64,000 nucleotides of DNA from Nematostella vectensis (lineage: Eukaryota > Cnidaria > Anthozoa > Actiniaria > Edwardsiidae). The stretch covers positions 4,527,501-4,591,500 of the forward strand of contig NC_064036.1 of NCBI RefSeq assembly GCF_932526225.1, in the 5' to 3' direction. Shown piece by piece: positions 1 through 12,065 of the stretch (within the stretch, counting starts at the first letter, position 1; every line of letters starts with the position of its first letter). The notes under the pieces were generated by a model. The model ran no database searches. It was not told the DNA's origin and worked only from the letters and a program-made list of their open reading frames with translations. The translations under genes were made by a program, and so were the position numbers.

Positions 1-401
<401 letters not shown>

Positions 402-624
402 ACCATCCCACACCCTCTTAGCAAGGATGATAAGGACCCCATCTGAGCTCTGTTGCATTGTGCTGTTGTAGACTGATAGATGTCAAACTTTTATAAGGAC
501 TGAAATCGACAAAAATGATAAACTGTAGTAGGGAGATACTAGGCATTCAATGCCTCTGAACCATTTATACAGGAAAACATCTTTAAAAGTTTTTTTTCTT
601 AAAATTGTTGTATTTAACTATGAC

Positions 625-630
625 AATAAA
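625..630 (+). terminator. polyadenylation signal of GAPDH
   Basis: AATAAA on the + strand 224 bp after the GAPDH stop, followed by GT/TG-rich sequence (TGTTCTGTGTCTGG) within 30 bp, as expected for a cleavage/polyadenylation site. Confidence 0.6.
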
Positions 631-1359
631 GTGGCATATACTGTTCTGTGTCTGGCAAATTTCTTGACAGCCAAATTGATGTCTAGGACTAGGATCAAAC
701 AATCTATAGCTGGGGTATTTGTTTTGGGAAATGTTTGTGTCAGTTATAGCAAACTTTAGCCAGATTTTGATAGACAACAAATAAGTTTGGCAGTAGTGTT
801 TTATGACTTGTGTTTGCCATATTTAATAATTTGAGGATTGATTGGATTTTGGGGGTTCTAAATTGGCAAATATATTAGTCTAATGCACAGTAACTTACAA
901 GCTGCAACACAGGAGGCTGTGTAGTTCTAACACCATAATAGCAGTATCCATGATCTATGAAATAGTGGAAGGTTTAGTGGTTAAGCCAGAACAAAAGAAA
1001 ACAATACCAGAGAGCAATTGTGCTAAACCATGCTTTTAGTGTGTCCCACTATCATTGTAGCTATATAATAGATACAGTATCAGATACAGCATACCATGAC
1101 ACTTACTGAAAACCTTGTTGCCATAGTGATAAAGTAAAAAATATACATTTCATTTAACTGTTTCAACAAACACATAAATAATATATCATGAACCCTAAGT
1201 ATCAGGCTGTTTAACAGCTTAGAACACAACAATGACAGAATATCTAGCTTAGCAAAATAAGCTCTTATTCATCTTTATATAGTAAACAACTCCCCAAAAT
1301 ATTTTTGCTTGAATCTCTGCTTGAAAAAAACTTGCTACACTCACCAAGTGAATTTGTTT
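631..1359. other. intergenic, nothing recognised
   Basis: A+T-rich sequence between the GAPDH 3' UTR (+) and the 3' side of the SLC7 cluster (-). I see no coding exon, RNA gene or long repeat here. The two genes are convergent. Confidence 0.5.
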
Positions 1360-1680
1360 TTTTTTTATCTCAAAGGAATGATAAATACAGTGTATATTTA
1401 TTTTTCACATCCAGTGTTTTTTTTTATCTTGTGGGAATGATAAATTTAGTATATCTATTCTTCACCTTAAGTGCATTTTTGTCATCCTATGGGAATGATA
1501 AATACAATATATCTATTGTTCACCTTAACGATATCTTTTTTCATCCCACGAAATAATAAATACAGTATCTATTCTTCATGTTTAGGTGTATTTTTTTATC
1601 CCATGGGAATGATAAATACATATCTATTCACCTCTACGTTATTTAAATCCCACGAAAATAATAAATACAGTCCATCTATC
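1360..1680. repeat. degenerate ~58-bp minisatellite in the 3' UTR of the SLC7 gene
   Basis: About six diverged units with the common core GGGAATGATAAATACAGTAT (starts near 1374, 1434, 1491, 1549, 1605 and 1656). The array ends one base before the SLC7 stop codon at 1681-1683, so the 3' UTR of that gene would be made of the array. A minus-strand AATAAA lies inside it at about 1397-1402 and could serve as polyadenylation signal. Confidence 0.7.
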
Positions 1681-4177
1681 CTAGCTAGGGGGAGGAAAAT
1701 CCTCAGTCTTTTTCGTTGTCTCTTCTGCAGGCATAGTTTTGGTTGTTGATGCTGGGGGTTCCTCAGGGGTTTGTTCTTGGTCTTCTTCACCGACTTGTTG
1801 AAGGGGTATGTAGTCAGACTGACTGTCCCTCTGGCGAGCTCCCTCGACACTGTGACGGATACCATAAAAGAGGTAGATGGCCATACCTATAGGCAAAATA
1901 AAGAGATGATTACCATTAAGTAGCAACATCAAGAAGTCAGCATACGAAGAGTACTTTTGAAATATTGACGGTTATAAAAGTATAGTGAGCACCTGAGTTG
2001 ATAAGAGTCCCATTTTCTGTTGAAATGTGTGACACGTTAGCTACTTGTAAACAAAAAAAAGTACTGCAGCATCTTTATGGATGTAGGGGGAGGGCACTCA
2101 ATTGTTTTACAAAATGCAGTCAAAGAATACTAGTCCGGTAGACAATAATAACCCCCGTTTTTTTTTTTTCCTTTTTTCCCAAAAATTGATGAGGATCAAG
2201 TTGATAGGTTTTTTTTTGTTTTGCTGCTTCGAAAAATATATAATAAATGTAAATATATATGTAACATAGAGTCAAGCACAAAATGATGCGTTTTGTTGTG
2301 TTAAATAACTTCCTCAAACAGAAGAAAGGTTTTGCTTTTGACATTTTCCCTAAATCGCGAAATTAATTGTCCACGAAATATAGTACCAATAAGGCATATG
2401 ATCTTCAAAATTAAGGCGGGAAACGGGGATGGGGGTAGGGGGATGGTAGGGCACATATATCTAAACATTGCATTATGCGGTGAAGAATAATTAAAGACGT
2501 TGAGTGCTTCACGGAGGATCTTCTTCGAACAAGATTGCAAAGCAATGGGGAGAAGCGCATCGACGTACCAATCACCATCCAGACCGCAAAGCGGATCCAC
2601 GTGACTGAGCTCAACTCCATCATGAGGTAGATGTTGATGAACATGGACACGAGTGGAATGCCAGGTACAAGAGGAACCTTGAACGGCAGAGCAGAGCTGC
2701 TCCTGGGCTGAACACACACGACGACGATACAAACCACAAGTAACGCAACGATGATCACGAGTAACGCAATCGCCCAAGCACGGCTCTCGAACACAGGGAC
2801 CATCCCATAGATCAGAAAAGCACTCAGGGCGAAGAACAGAGCGAACAAGCAGCCTATAGCACGGCACGCGATACTACCGGTCCGCTCTGTCGGTTGAGGA
2901 GCCATGGACGAGGTGTCATAGTCATCTTTGGTTTCCTTGACGACGCCAATAGTGCCCGGCTGGTAGCGGAGTATAAGGACGCACGTGGATACTATAGTGT
3001 ACGCTTGCAAAGTACCGATTGACATCATTTCTACGAGCTCCTGCAGTTCGAACAACATGGCCAGCAGTCCTGCGAGCACGCCCGAGAAGACTGTCCCAGC
3101 AATGGGTACCTCGGTGCGCTTACTGACGTATGAGAACATCTTGAAAAGCAAGCCATCAGATGACATGGCATACAGGAGACGAGGAAGGGGAAATAGCCCG
3201 CCGTTAATGGCCGCAGTCATGCCGCACAGGGCGCCAATAGCGATCACATACTGCGCGAAGTATGCACCCCTGCGAGCGAAAGCCTTGGGTAGCGCTGCGC
3301 CATAGTCGAGTTGATTGTACGGGATGATAAGCGTTACGGTGGCTGAGACGCCAAAATACGCACAAAAGCAGGTCAATAAGGAGATAACGATCGCAAGGGG
3401 AATCGTCTTGCTGGGGTTCTTGGCTTCTTCGCCCGTCGTAGCGATAACATCGAATCCCACGAATGCAAAGAAGGCGGTGGCTGAGCCCGCTAGTACGCCT
3501 GTTGGGCCGTAAGGCATGAAATTGCTCCAGTTCTCTGGTCTTGCAAGAGTCGCTCCAACGCCGACTATGAATAAGATAACCACGATGTTGATGCAAGTTA
3601 TGACGAACACAAATCGCGCCGACTTCTTGACACCCGCGGCTTGGATTAGAGTGATAAGTAAACACACTGTTAGAGCAAGGAAATCCGGGTAATTCCCGAG
3701 GCCATCGACATCGATGGATCCAATGTGTTGGGTAATATAATTGCGGATTCTATCGTTCAACATTGAATCAAAATACGCGCTCCACGCACGCGAAATCGCT
3801 GCCGCTCCGATCATATATTCCAGAATCAAATTCCAGCCGATAACGAACGCGATGAATTCGCCTATAGTAACATAACTATACACATACGCAGATCCCGCTT
3901 TAGGGACGCGTGAACCGAACTCTGCGTAGCATAACCCGGATAAAATGGAGGCTATCCCGGCAATAAGGAAGGAAATAATCGTGGCAGGGCCCGCGACGTC
4001 GCGCGCTATCTCGCAAGCGACTACGTACACCCCTGCACCGAGGGTGGAGCCGACCCCAAGAGACGTCAAGTCAAGAGTATTGAGGCAGCGCGCAAGCCGA
4101 GTTACCCCTATCGTCTGTGGGTCTAGGAACTTCTTTCGGGTGAAAGTACTCCACGATATGGCGCAATTGAACCCCAT
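1681..4177 (-). CDS. cationic amino acid transporter (SLC7 CAT family), complete, two exons
   Basis: Multi-pass plasma-membrane transporter of the SLC7 CAT subfamily (APC superfamily), expected to carry cationic amino acids. Exons (-): 4177-2569 and 1886-1681; 1815 nt, 604 aa. Donor G|GTACGT at 2568 and acceptor ...TATAG at 1888-1887 join in phase 1 through a Gly codon (WMVI-G-MAIY). Residues about 48-56 give the unwound TM1 motif GSTLGAGVYV. CYAEFGSRVP and [22 protein letters not shown] are typical CAT blocks. The C-terminal exon supplies the last TM (MAIYLFYGIRHS) and a charged cytosolic tail rich in Glu, Pro and Thr. The ATG is preceded by an in-frame stop. The first exon is unusually large and lacks the intron found in its neighbours at the ISL/CxY position. 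One oddity: VVACEIAR where relatives usually have a Gly before Glu. Substrate is inferred from the family only. Confidence 0.9.
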
Positions 4178-4576
4178 AGTAAGTCTAAAGCTTTACGACT
4201 TGGTCTCAGGTCATAGAATGAATCCTTTATCATCAAAGCCGAAATAACAGTTCAGTCCAGTTCCATGTGAAGGAGCCTGAATGCAATGGAGTAAGGTAAT
4301 AAGGCTCTACTTGATCTTCCACGCTTCAGTAATCATTACTCCTCGTCCTAACGCACTTGATAAGTGGGCAGATCTCCTTTGTGTCGATTGCTTATGTCAA
4401 TTTCAATAAAACTTGATAACAGGGGAGAATACTTGGATCGGGCGTTGACAGAGAGATTTCTTTTGGTGAAACAGGTCTCCGATGTACACAGGCATTTCTG
4501 AGTGATAAACGCATATCGAGGAATTACAAGAGCACAGAACAACAACCTGTCTTGTTTTCCATACGCTCACAGCCAC
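4178..4576 (-). other. probable 5' UTR exon portion of the SLC7 gene
   Basis: On the minus strand a strong acceptor (long C/T tract then CACCCAACAG) ends at 4577, followed by about 400 bp with in-frame stops up to the ATG at 4177. This reads best as a 5' UTR exon with an upstream non-coding exon. I could not locate the matching donor with confidence. Confidence 0.35.
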
Positions 4577-6221
4577 CTGTTGGGTGAGAAGAGGAGAGAG
4601 GAGAAAAAACGCTTTGATTTTGAGGGGGAGTCACTATTCTGAACTTGTCAATAATTTCGAAAAAAAAAAGGTAGAGAGATAAAAAAAAATGAATGAATAA
4701 TTAACAGTAGTGATTATACAGTTCATTACACACTAGATCTCAAAGGCCATTTAAATTTCTAATTTGATTATGAATCCATGCTTTTCGGGCATGATCTGTA
4801 GGATTTTATTTAAAGATGAAATTCTGGCTAATCGGGGTCGCATTTTCTTCAACTAAATCAATTTAATTTGTTGGGATTTGCAGAGGAAAAGGGAGGCTGT
4901 CTCACACCCATGTAAAATATCTAATGTCTGTTTTTATGTGTTCTTTACCTTGTTTTCCGTAATCAGACCATAATAAATGCCATTTTCAAAAAGCAACATA
5001 AATTTCATAAAATCGCTTACTGCGCATGCGCAATGAACTAAAATAGCAAAAATGTGAAACAGCTGAGAAATTTGTAATTGACTTTTTTGTCAGAAATAAT
5101 TAGTGATGAACTAAAACCTACGCGATTGGAAGTGTTTGATTGAAAAACGATAAATGTGTCATTTACCTGTATCCCACATGGTAGATAGCGCTGGCCTATT
5201 TAGGTTATATAAAAGTTCCAGTACCAGTAGGGACGTGTTGTATGAGCCGAGAGAAGGTTAGCATCTCCCTCGATAAGGACGAGAAAAGTCTTCGGACTTT
5301 CAACCTACAACACGTGGTTAAGGCTATGCCACCTACTTCGTGGCATCTAACCATTTTTATTTTTATTTTTTTGTTTGTTCTAGTAATCAAAATTCAGTTA
5401 AATTGAAAATCGAGTAAGTGTCATTTATAAGAAAAAATTTTTTCACTTAAAAAAATATATTTTAAAGGGTTTTAGTATTTTTAATATCTCATGTTTAGTA
5501 TACTTCTATTAGCCTGTATACAGACCTCCGTAATTCCTTATTAAAGAGGTCCGTCTGCAGGTTATATACTTATAGGCGCGTAGCAAGGATTCACAGGGGA
5601 GAGGACGCGCACACACAGATATCACATTAAAAAGCATAAAGTGTGGTGACGCATTGCTCTTTTGGACCAAGCTAGCTAAGTAGATATTCGCATCGCTTGA
5701 CTCTTGTTTGGCCTACTCAGATTCTGGCAGGGCTTTAACTAATTTTTGAGAGGAACGTTAAACACGAGGTTTTGTTATAAAGAGATAAGACCGCCCTTTC
5801 GTACATTCAATTTAACCATTCATTGGCACGGTTGACATTGTGTCCCTGTTGTGTTATCGTTCGTTTTTCGTTTAAAAAGCAACTTCTCGTCAAACACAAA
5901 ATATTGACTTTAATCGGATACTGTAAGTCCAAGAATTGTAATGTTAAAAAATATTTAACGTTTTGCTATATTAAAACATTTTGCCCAAACGTTTTCATTT
6001 GCGCGCGCGCAGTCGACCATGAGTGCAAAATAGTTTTTAAAAAAAAAATCGTTGTAAAAATAATAACACAAGGTAGTATAATTATTCACTGTCATTGTGG
6101 TTTTATGGCTTATCATCTCGCTACAACAACACAGTAAAAATGAGACCCTGACAAGTCTGACACACCCCCGGGCCCGCCCTTTTAACGGAACCTTGTATTC
6201 GAACGAGAAAAATCTACTTAC
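4577..6221. other. spacer between SLC7 copies, no last exon found
   Basis: Between the first SLC7 gene and exon 2 of the second. I searched the minus strand for a phase-1 terminal exon equivalent to 1681-1886 (a TM followed by YGIR-like sequence and a polar tail) and found none. There is an imperfect hairpin at about 5512-5564 (CCTGTATACAGACCTC versus GAGGTCCGTCTGCAGG) and a cag|gtaaat donor-like site near 5164 (-). No gene recognised. Confidence 0.5.
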
Positions 6222-8467
6222 CGATAACCATCCAGACGGCAAACCGAACCCATGTGAGGTAGGAGAGCTTCAGCATCAGAAAGACATTAACGAAGACGGA
6301 TACTAGCGGAACCCACGGGACAAACGGGACCATGAATGGAAGGGGCGTCCTATTGCGAGGTAACCTGGCCAGGTAGAGCGTAGAGACGAGTATAAACACC
6401 GCGTTGAGGCACATCAGAAATATGGCCCAGCCTTTGCCGGCAAGGAGCGCCTCACCACCCCAGATAATCAGGGCACTGAGGAAGACAAACAACACCACCG
6501 TCCCGCACACACAGGCACAAGCCTTGAACGCGCTCTCGTCCGTTGGCTCTGGGAGATTGGACTCCTTGAGTAGCTGAACACGTTCCTCGTGCGTGGTGGT
6601 CACTTCGTGCGTGACTTCGTCCACGACTTTCTTGGTGACACCCACAGATCCAGGCCGGAATCTTAGCAACAGGACGCAGATGGCTACGATAGTGTACGCG
6701 AGTAGAGTACCAATGCTCATCATTTCCACCAGCTCCTGCAACTCGAACAGCAGCGCTAGAACGGCAGCTAAAACTCCGGCGATCACAGTCGCGAATATCG
6801 GGATCTCAGTGCGTGGGTGGATCCGCGCGAGGAACGTAAAGATGAGACCGTCGCTAGCCATGGCGTATAGCAGGCGCGGGAGCGGGAACAACGCTCCGAT
6901 CAGACTGGCCGTCAGGCCACACAGGGCTCCAGCAGCGATCAGGTATTGGGCCCAGGGGGCTCCCCGTAACGCGAACACCTTGGGCAAGGCGCCTTGGGCG
7001 GGTAGCAGGTTATAGGGCCACATTAGAGTCAGCGCGGCCGAGACGCCGAAATATGCGACGAAGCATATTCCTGGAAAACAAGAGGAGATAAAGACGTCAT
7101 CGTGTATACAGTAAATCTTTAATAATTATTGAATTATTTCAAGTTATTAGCCACCCCTATTTCCATTTCTAGCAAGTGCACGTTTATGAATGAGTCCATC
7201 GCATGCCATTAATTTGCATGATTGTTGTAGAGGGCGCTATGCTTTAAAATATCCGCTAACAGCTCCGCCTTATTCTACTTGTACCTTGATTCGTCTCCTA
7301 TCCCTATATATATATATATATATATATGCTTTTGCAAATAATCTACAATCACATAGTTATACGCCGACAGCCAAATTCCTATACACATCGTCATATTAAT
7401 ACTCTCCATCCATCGCCACCTGTAGAGTTGATCAACGTCAAACCCAAACGAGATAACTGGTACCGACCAGCTACTGGTCATTGAACCAATATAAGCGCTT
7501 TCCTTATTGACGATTGTCAGTACGACTGCTGTGAAATAAAAAACTAAGTCGCCCCCTCGAATAAATATCGGTCTTCTTAATAATAATCATTCGATAGGAA
7601 CAAATATCCATTGTCTAAAAGAGGACAGAATGGAAGGGATGATCAACTGACAGTTCCCTGCTTACCGAGCGAAACGACTATCGAGATCGGGATGGCCCGA
7701 CTTGGGTTTTGCGCTTCTTCTCCCGTAGTTGCGATAATATCAAAACCCACGAAGCAGTAAAAACATGTCGCTGCGCCAGATACCACTCCAGAAAATCCAA
7801 ACGGGAGAAAGTCTCTCGTCCAATTTACGCCCTTTGCGTGGTAGAACCCGAGTACTGTTATGAAAATAATCACGAGTACATTCACGAAAGTAAACACGGA
7901 ATTAAATCGCGAGGAATTTTTCACTCCGATTGCGAGTACAAATGTCATAACTAAAACTAACAAAAAGGAAAAGAAATCCGGGTACTTCCCCAAACCAGGA
8001 ACATTGATTTCGCCAATAGTTTGAATGGTGCTGGTTCGAATTCGATCTTGGATTATTGTGTCGAAGTAAGAGCTCCAAGCCCTTGCCACTGAGGACGCGC
8101 CGATCACATATTCCAACACTAAGTTCCACCCAATAATAAACGCACACAGCTCTCCCATAGTCACATAACTATAGACATACGCAGAGCCTGCCTTGGGGAC
8201 GCGAGCGCCAAACTCGGCGTAGCAAAGTCCAGAGAGTACAGACGCAAACGCGGCGATGAAAAATGAAATCACAACCCCTGGTCCCGCGACGGAACGCGCT
8301 ACCTCGCCTGCCACCACGTAAATGCCCGCTCCGAGAGTGCTGCCGACTCCTAGTGCAGTCAAGTCCTGTAGCGTGAGGCAGCGTGATAGGTCGGTGCGAA
8401 CGATAGCCTCTTCATTAACATACTTTTTTCGTCCGAGATTTCCAAACCATCGGATCACAGCCGCCAT
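6222..8467 (-). CDS. cationic amino acid transporter (SLC7 CAT family), second copy; own last exon not found
   Basis: Exons (-): 8467-7666 (802 bp, N-terminal half) and 7070-6222 (849 bp, C-terminal half). The junction is phase 1, donor CTCG|GTAAGC and acceptor TTTTCCAG|GA, giving [14 protein letters not shown]. The N-half carries [27 protein letters not shown] and [19 protein letters not shown]; the C-half carries [29 protein letters not shown] and ends [11 protein letters not shown] at a phase-1 donor G|GTAAGTAG (6221). The coding frame is open throughout (550 residues) but the final TM and tail are missing. The terminal exon at 1886-1681 is in the right phase and would give 618 aa. Either the gene splices over the first copy to that exon, or its own exon is unrecognisable or lost. 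Family assignment is firm; the 3' end is open. Confidence 0.8.
7301..7327. repeat. (TA)n microsatellite
   Basis: About thirteen TA dinucleotides in the intron between the two exons of the second SLC7 copy. Confidence 0.9.
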
Positions 8468-10439
8468 TTTGAACTGGCAGGTTGATTTGGTTCAGTTGCT
8501 AAGCGAGTGAAGACCAGTAACTCTGAATACCTCATCAGAGCGTGGAATTAAATAAGACCTTAAGACCTTATGTATGACAAATTTATGTATAACAAATATA
8601 TGCCATTATAGTAAAAGTATTGTTATATCGCCATAGAATTGACTTGCATTATAATAGCCAGAGTAGACACAAAAGGAGCAAAGACTCCCTAATTATATAT
8701 TTTTTATTCTATTCTTTTTTGCTATGAGAACAACAATTTTAGTTATCGGAGTGAAAATTGGTAAAAAAAAAAACGCCACTAGTTAGCTACACTTAGCAGA
8801 GAATTAGTAAATAAACCCCTTCTGTCGAAAGCGAGTTTTGACTTCACAAAAATGTTCACGGGACAGATATCACTTTGGCTGTACATTATCGCCTGATATT
8901 TGTCCTGTGAAAATGTGCACGTGACCCGTATTGACCAATAAGCGAGCATGAATTTATCACTGGGATATAATTCAAATTAGTAAATAAAACTCGGGAACCT
9001 CGCAAGAACAAGTGATTTGATTGGTTGAGAAACTCGGGATAGAATGCAATATACACCTTCTAGGAGGTGGATATTTTCCTGCGCCCCGAAATCAAGCAAA
9101 ATGGCGGGTGTAACAGCCGAAGTGCAAGAAAATTGCTCTAAAGCTCGTTTCATATACTTAAACAATTATCCATTTCCATTTCGGCGGATAGTGGCTTTAA
9201 AAAATATTTACCTCGCCTACCTGCGGCTCGGATATTTCGCCACTATCCACCTAAATGGAAATGGTATAATTGTCAATATCTGAGTATTTGAGTTCTTCGA
9301 GTTATATCGGATTTCCAAATATTACCGAGAATTTGACGGAAAAGAGTTCGGAACTTAGGGATATAATCGGCCTAATGTACTTAACTTTTATCCTCGATAA
9401 AATATTAGAAAAGAGTAAAGGCAATTAAGGCTTACTTTCTTGCTATCCACAAACAGCCCCTTTGATTGCTCACATGATTGTACTTTCCGGCAGACCCTAG
9501 AGACCATTATATCACGCTAAAAGTGCTTGGAAATACCTCGCTACTTTGTCAAAAAAAAAAGAATCCCGTTTTCATTCCTTACGCCATAATTATTAAAACT
9601 GTAATATTTCGAAAGACTAGCTGGGGAGATAACTGAAATATGGCTTTTTATTTTTTGCAAAAAAAAAAACAACAACAACAACAACAAACGAGGCTGGACG
9701 GGCATCGATTTTCCTGCATTGATTTTCCTGAATAAATGCTCAGTTCCTGACTTTTAAACCTTTCAAGCAATCATTTTATACTACGCAATTTTACTTGAAT
9801 TTGATTTAGTCTCTGTTTAATGATAAACTTATTTAACTTTAATGCAATTCTAGCGTGATAAAGGTGAATTGGGTATTCTCTCAGCTCTGTTTTGCGGTCG
9901 TGGTCAATGGGCGGCGCAAAAGAAAATCAATAATAATCAAGCTATAACTATTAAGCAATTTCTACCATCAAACACCATATTTAGAAGCAACGGGGACATG
10001 ATAAAACAAAGTAAAATGTCTTCGATATATTTTCGTACGAGAAAATTGACGTATGATACTGTATTTATAGGATAAAAGTAAATAAAAGGTTACGATAGTT
10101 TACGATACTTTACAGTGTAAAGTAACGATACTTTTAACACAGTGTTTAAATAATAAAAGTCAATAAAAGGGAGTTTCAAAATTTGGTAACAAAGAAATGG
10201 CAAATGAGAGGGGTGTTATTAACAGCGAAATCTAATCGCGAAACAATTCATACTTGGAATATGGATTCTAGTAACTAGCAATTTAATGTGTCTAACTAAT
10301 GGACTATTCAATAGCTAAAATCTAGGTCTAAACCACTGCAAAAATAGCCATATAAATAGCCATTGAATAAAAAACAGAATGTGTAAATATTCAGTTACAG
10401 TAATATGTGCTTATAGGGAAAAGGTTAGTCAATGCTTAC
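8468..10439. other. spacer/intron between SLC7 first-half exons
   Basis: Contains no C-terminal-half SLC7 exon, although the lone N-half exon at 10440-11241 would need one here if it were an independent gene. I see A-rich runs, short low-complexity stretches and the inverted repeat at 9163-9272, but nothing coding. Confidence 0.55.
9163..9272. repeat. inverted repeat, possible MITE remnant
   Basis: Arms 9163-9195 and 9239-9272 are near-perfect reverse complements (CAATTATCCATTTCCATTT versus AAATGGAAATGGTATAATTG, and GGATAGTGGC versus GCCACTATCC), around a 43-bp loop. A transposon-derived hairpin is the simplest reading. No clear target-site duplication seen. Confidence 0.6.
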
Positions 10440-11241
10440 CTATAGTGATAAGGATTGCTATGGGCACGTCTTTGGTTGGGTTCTTCGCTTCCTCGGCGCT
10501 CGTTGCGATGCAGTCAAATCCAACAAAGCTAAAGAAGCACGTCGCCGCTCCAGCCACGACTCCAGAGAAACCATACGGCAAGAAGTTATTCCAGTTCTTA
10601 CGATCGGCAAAAGATAGCCCAACCAGTGTGATAAATGTAATAACGATAAGATTAATGGCGGTTATCACGTTGTTGGTTCGAGTCGTCATAGCTGCTCCGA
10701 GTGCAAGCGGAATGGTCACAATCAGCGCGATTGCAAACGCCAAGAAATCCGGGTATTGGGCTATGAGTGGGGCGTTCATCGAGCCAATATGTTTCAGTGA
10801 GTATTCCCTGATCTGACCATTGAAAAGCGCATCGAGGTACTCTGTGCAGCCCCGTGCGAGAGACGACGCACCGATCAAGTATTCTAGAATCATGTTCCAT
10901 CCGACAACAAACGCGCAGAACTCGCCGATCGCTACATAACTGTATACATACGCTGAGCCAGCCCGTGGGACGCGAGAGCCGAATTCGGCGTAACACAGCG
11001 CTGACATCAGTGAGGCGATTCCAGCGATCAGAAAAGACAGTACAAGTCCTGGGCCCGCAATATTCTTGGCCACGATCCCTGCGAGCACATAGATGCCGGC
11101 GCCGAGAGTGGAGGCTATACCAAGTCCAGCCAAGTCGATCTTTGACAAGCACCGTGACAGCTCAGTCTTAGTGTAGTCTTTCGCAGCGAAGATCTTTTTT
11201 CTACTTATCGTAGTCAATGCGGATTTAGTCAGCTCAGCCAT
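10440..11241 (-). CDS. SLC7 CAT N-terminal-half exon (variable first coding exon or partial copy)
   Basis: One 802-bp coding exon from ATG 11241 (MAELTKSALTTIS) to a donor ATAG|GTAAGC at 10439. It encodes TM1 to about TM7 of a [66 protein letters not shown]. Length and phase are identical to the N-half exon of the neighbouring copy (8467-7666, also 802 bp, phase 1), and there is no stop or frameshift. No C-terminal-half exon follows before 8467. It could splice to 7070-6222, giving an alternative N-half on a shared C-half, or it could be a truncated duplicate. The preserved frame favours use. A longer upstream reading frame begins with a non-ATG codon and is not used here. Confidence 0.75.
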
Positions 11242-11814
11242 GGTTGTGGCGCAAGCTTTCTGAGCGTCAGGCTCGCGCCAAGAACTCGTCAATGATGATT
11301 TTCAGACAATTCAGCGTTAATCCCGTCTATAACGAGAAATTTATATCGGTTAAAAACTCAAAGGACTCAATGCCTCGTTGTAGTTAATTTAACAGCTGCA
11401 AACGAGAGCTGATTAGAAATTCTAATTTCTTTAGGAAAAGAAAAATCTTTATTATAATTTTAATCTGAATAATTGGTTTGGGAGTTATATTACTAAAAAT
11501 AATTCGAAGGTTTTAGTTATTGAAAATAATAGAAAGCAAAACAAATGTAAACATAAACAAATGCTAGAAAGCTAAGCCTTTGTTAAGAAAATAAATACAC
11601 GAACATGGAAAATTATAATGAATAACAACATTCGTTCACTTGCCTCAGATTCGAAGGAAGCTATCTTAACTCTGATATTCTAAATCATTACAAGGATCAT
11701 CAGTTAAAAACCTGACTACTTGCAATTCTATTGGTTGATTCTCAAACAAAAATGTACAATTCCATTCACGGCTACTCCTCTCAACACCTGCACTCTCGTT
11801 GTACAAATCTATCA

Positions 11815-12065
11815 TTCACATGCATAACCACAGGGATCCCATATGATAGCAGATATGAAAAGAATGATAGATTATCAAACAGCTTTCTTTCTTATATTAG
11901 GAAGAAAATGATAGATGCTCAAACAGTTATCATTCTTATCATATTATGCATATCCACAGGGTGCCCATATGATAGTAGATAGCAAGAGAATGATGGATGC
12001 TCAAACAGTTATCATTCTTATCATTTTATGCATAACCACAGGGTGCCCATATGATAGTAGATAGA
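11815..12065. repeat. ~83-bp tandem repeat, about three copies
   Basis: Units share CACAGGGTGCCCATATGATA then GTAGATAG, GAATGATGGATGCTCAAACA and GTTATCATTCTTATCAT. The last two units are nearly identical and the first is diverged. Confidence 0.8.

Noticed and set aside
4493-4576. Strong minus-strand acceptor at 4577 as the missing last exon of the second SLC7 copy
   Set aside because: In phase 1 it encodes a short polar peptide (GGCERMENKTGCCSVLL) with no transmembrane segment or YGIR motif; a 5' UTR exon of the downstream gene fits better.
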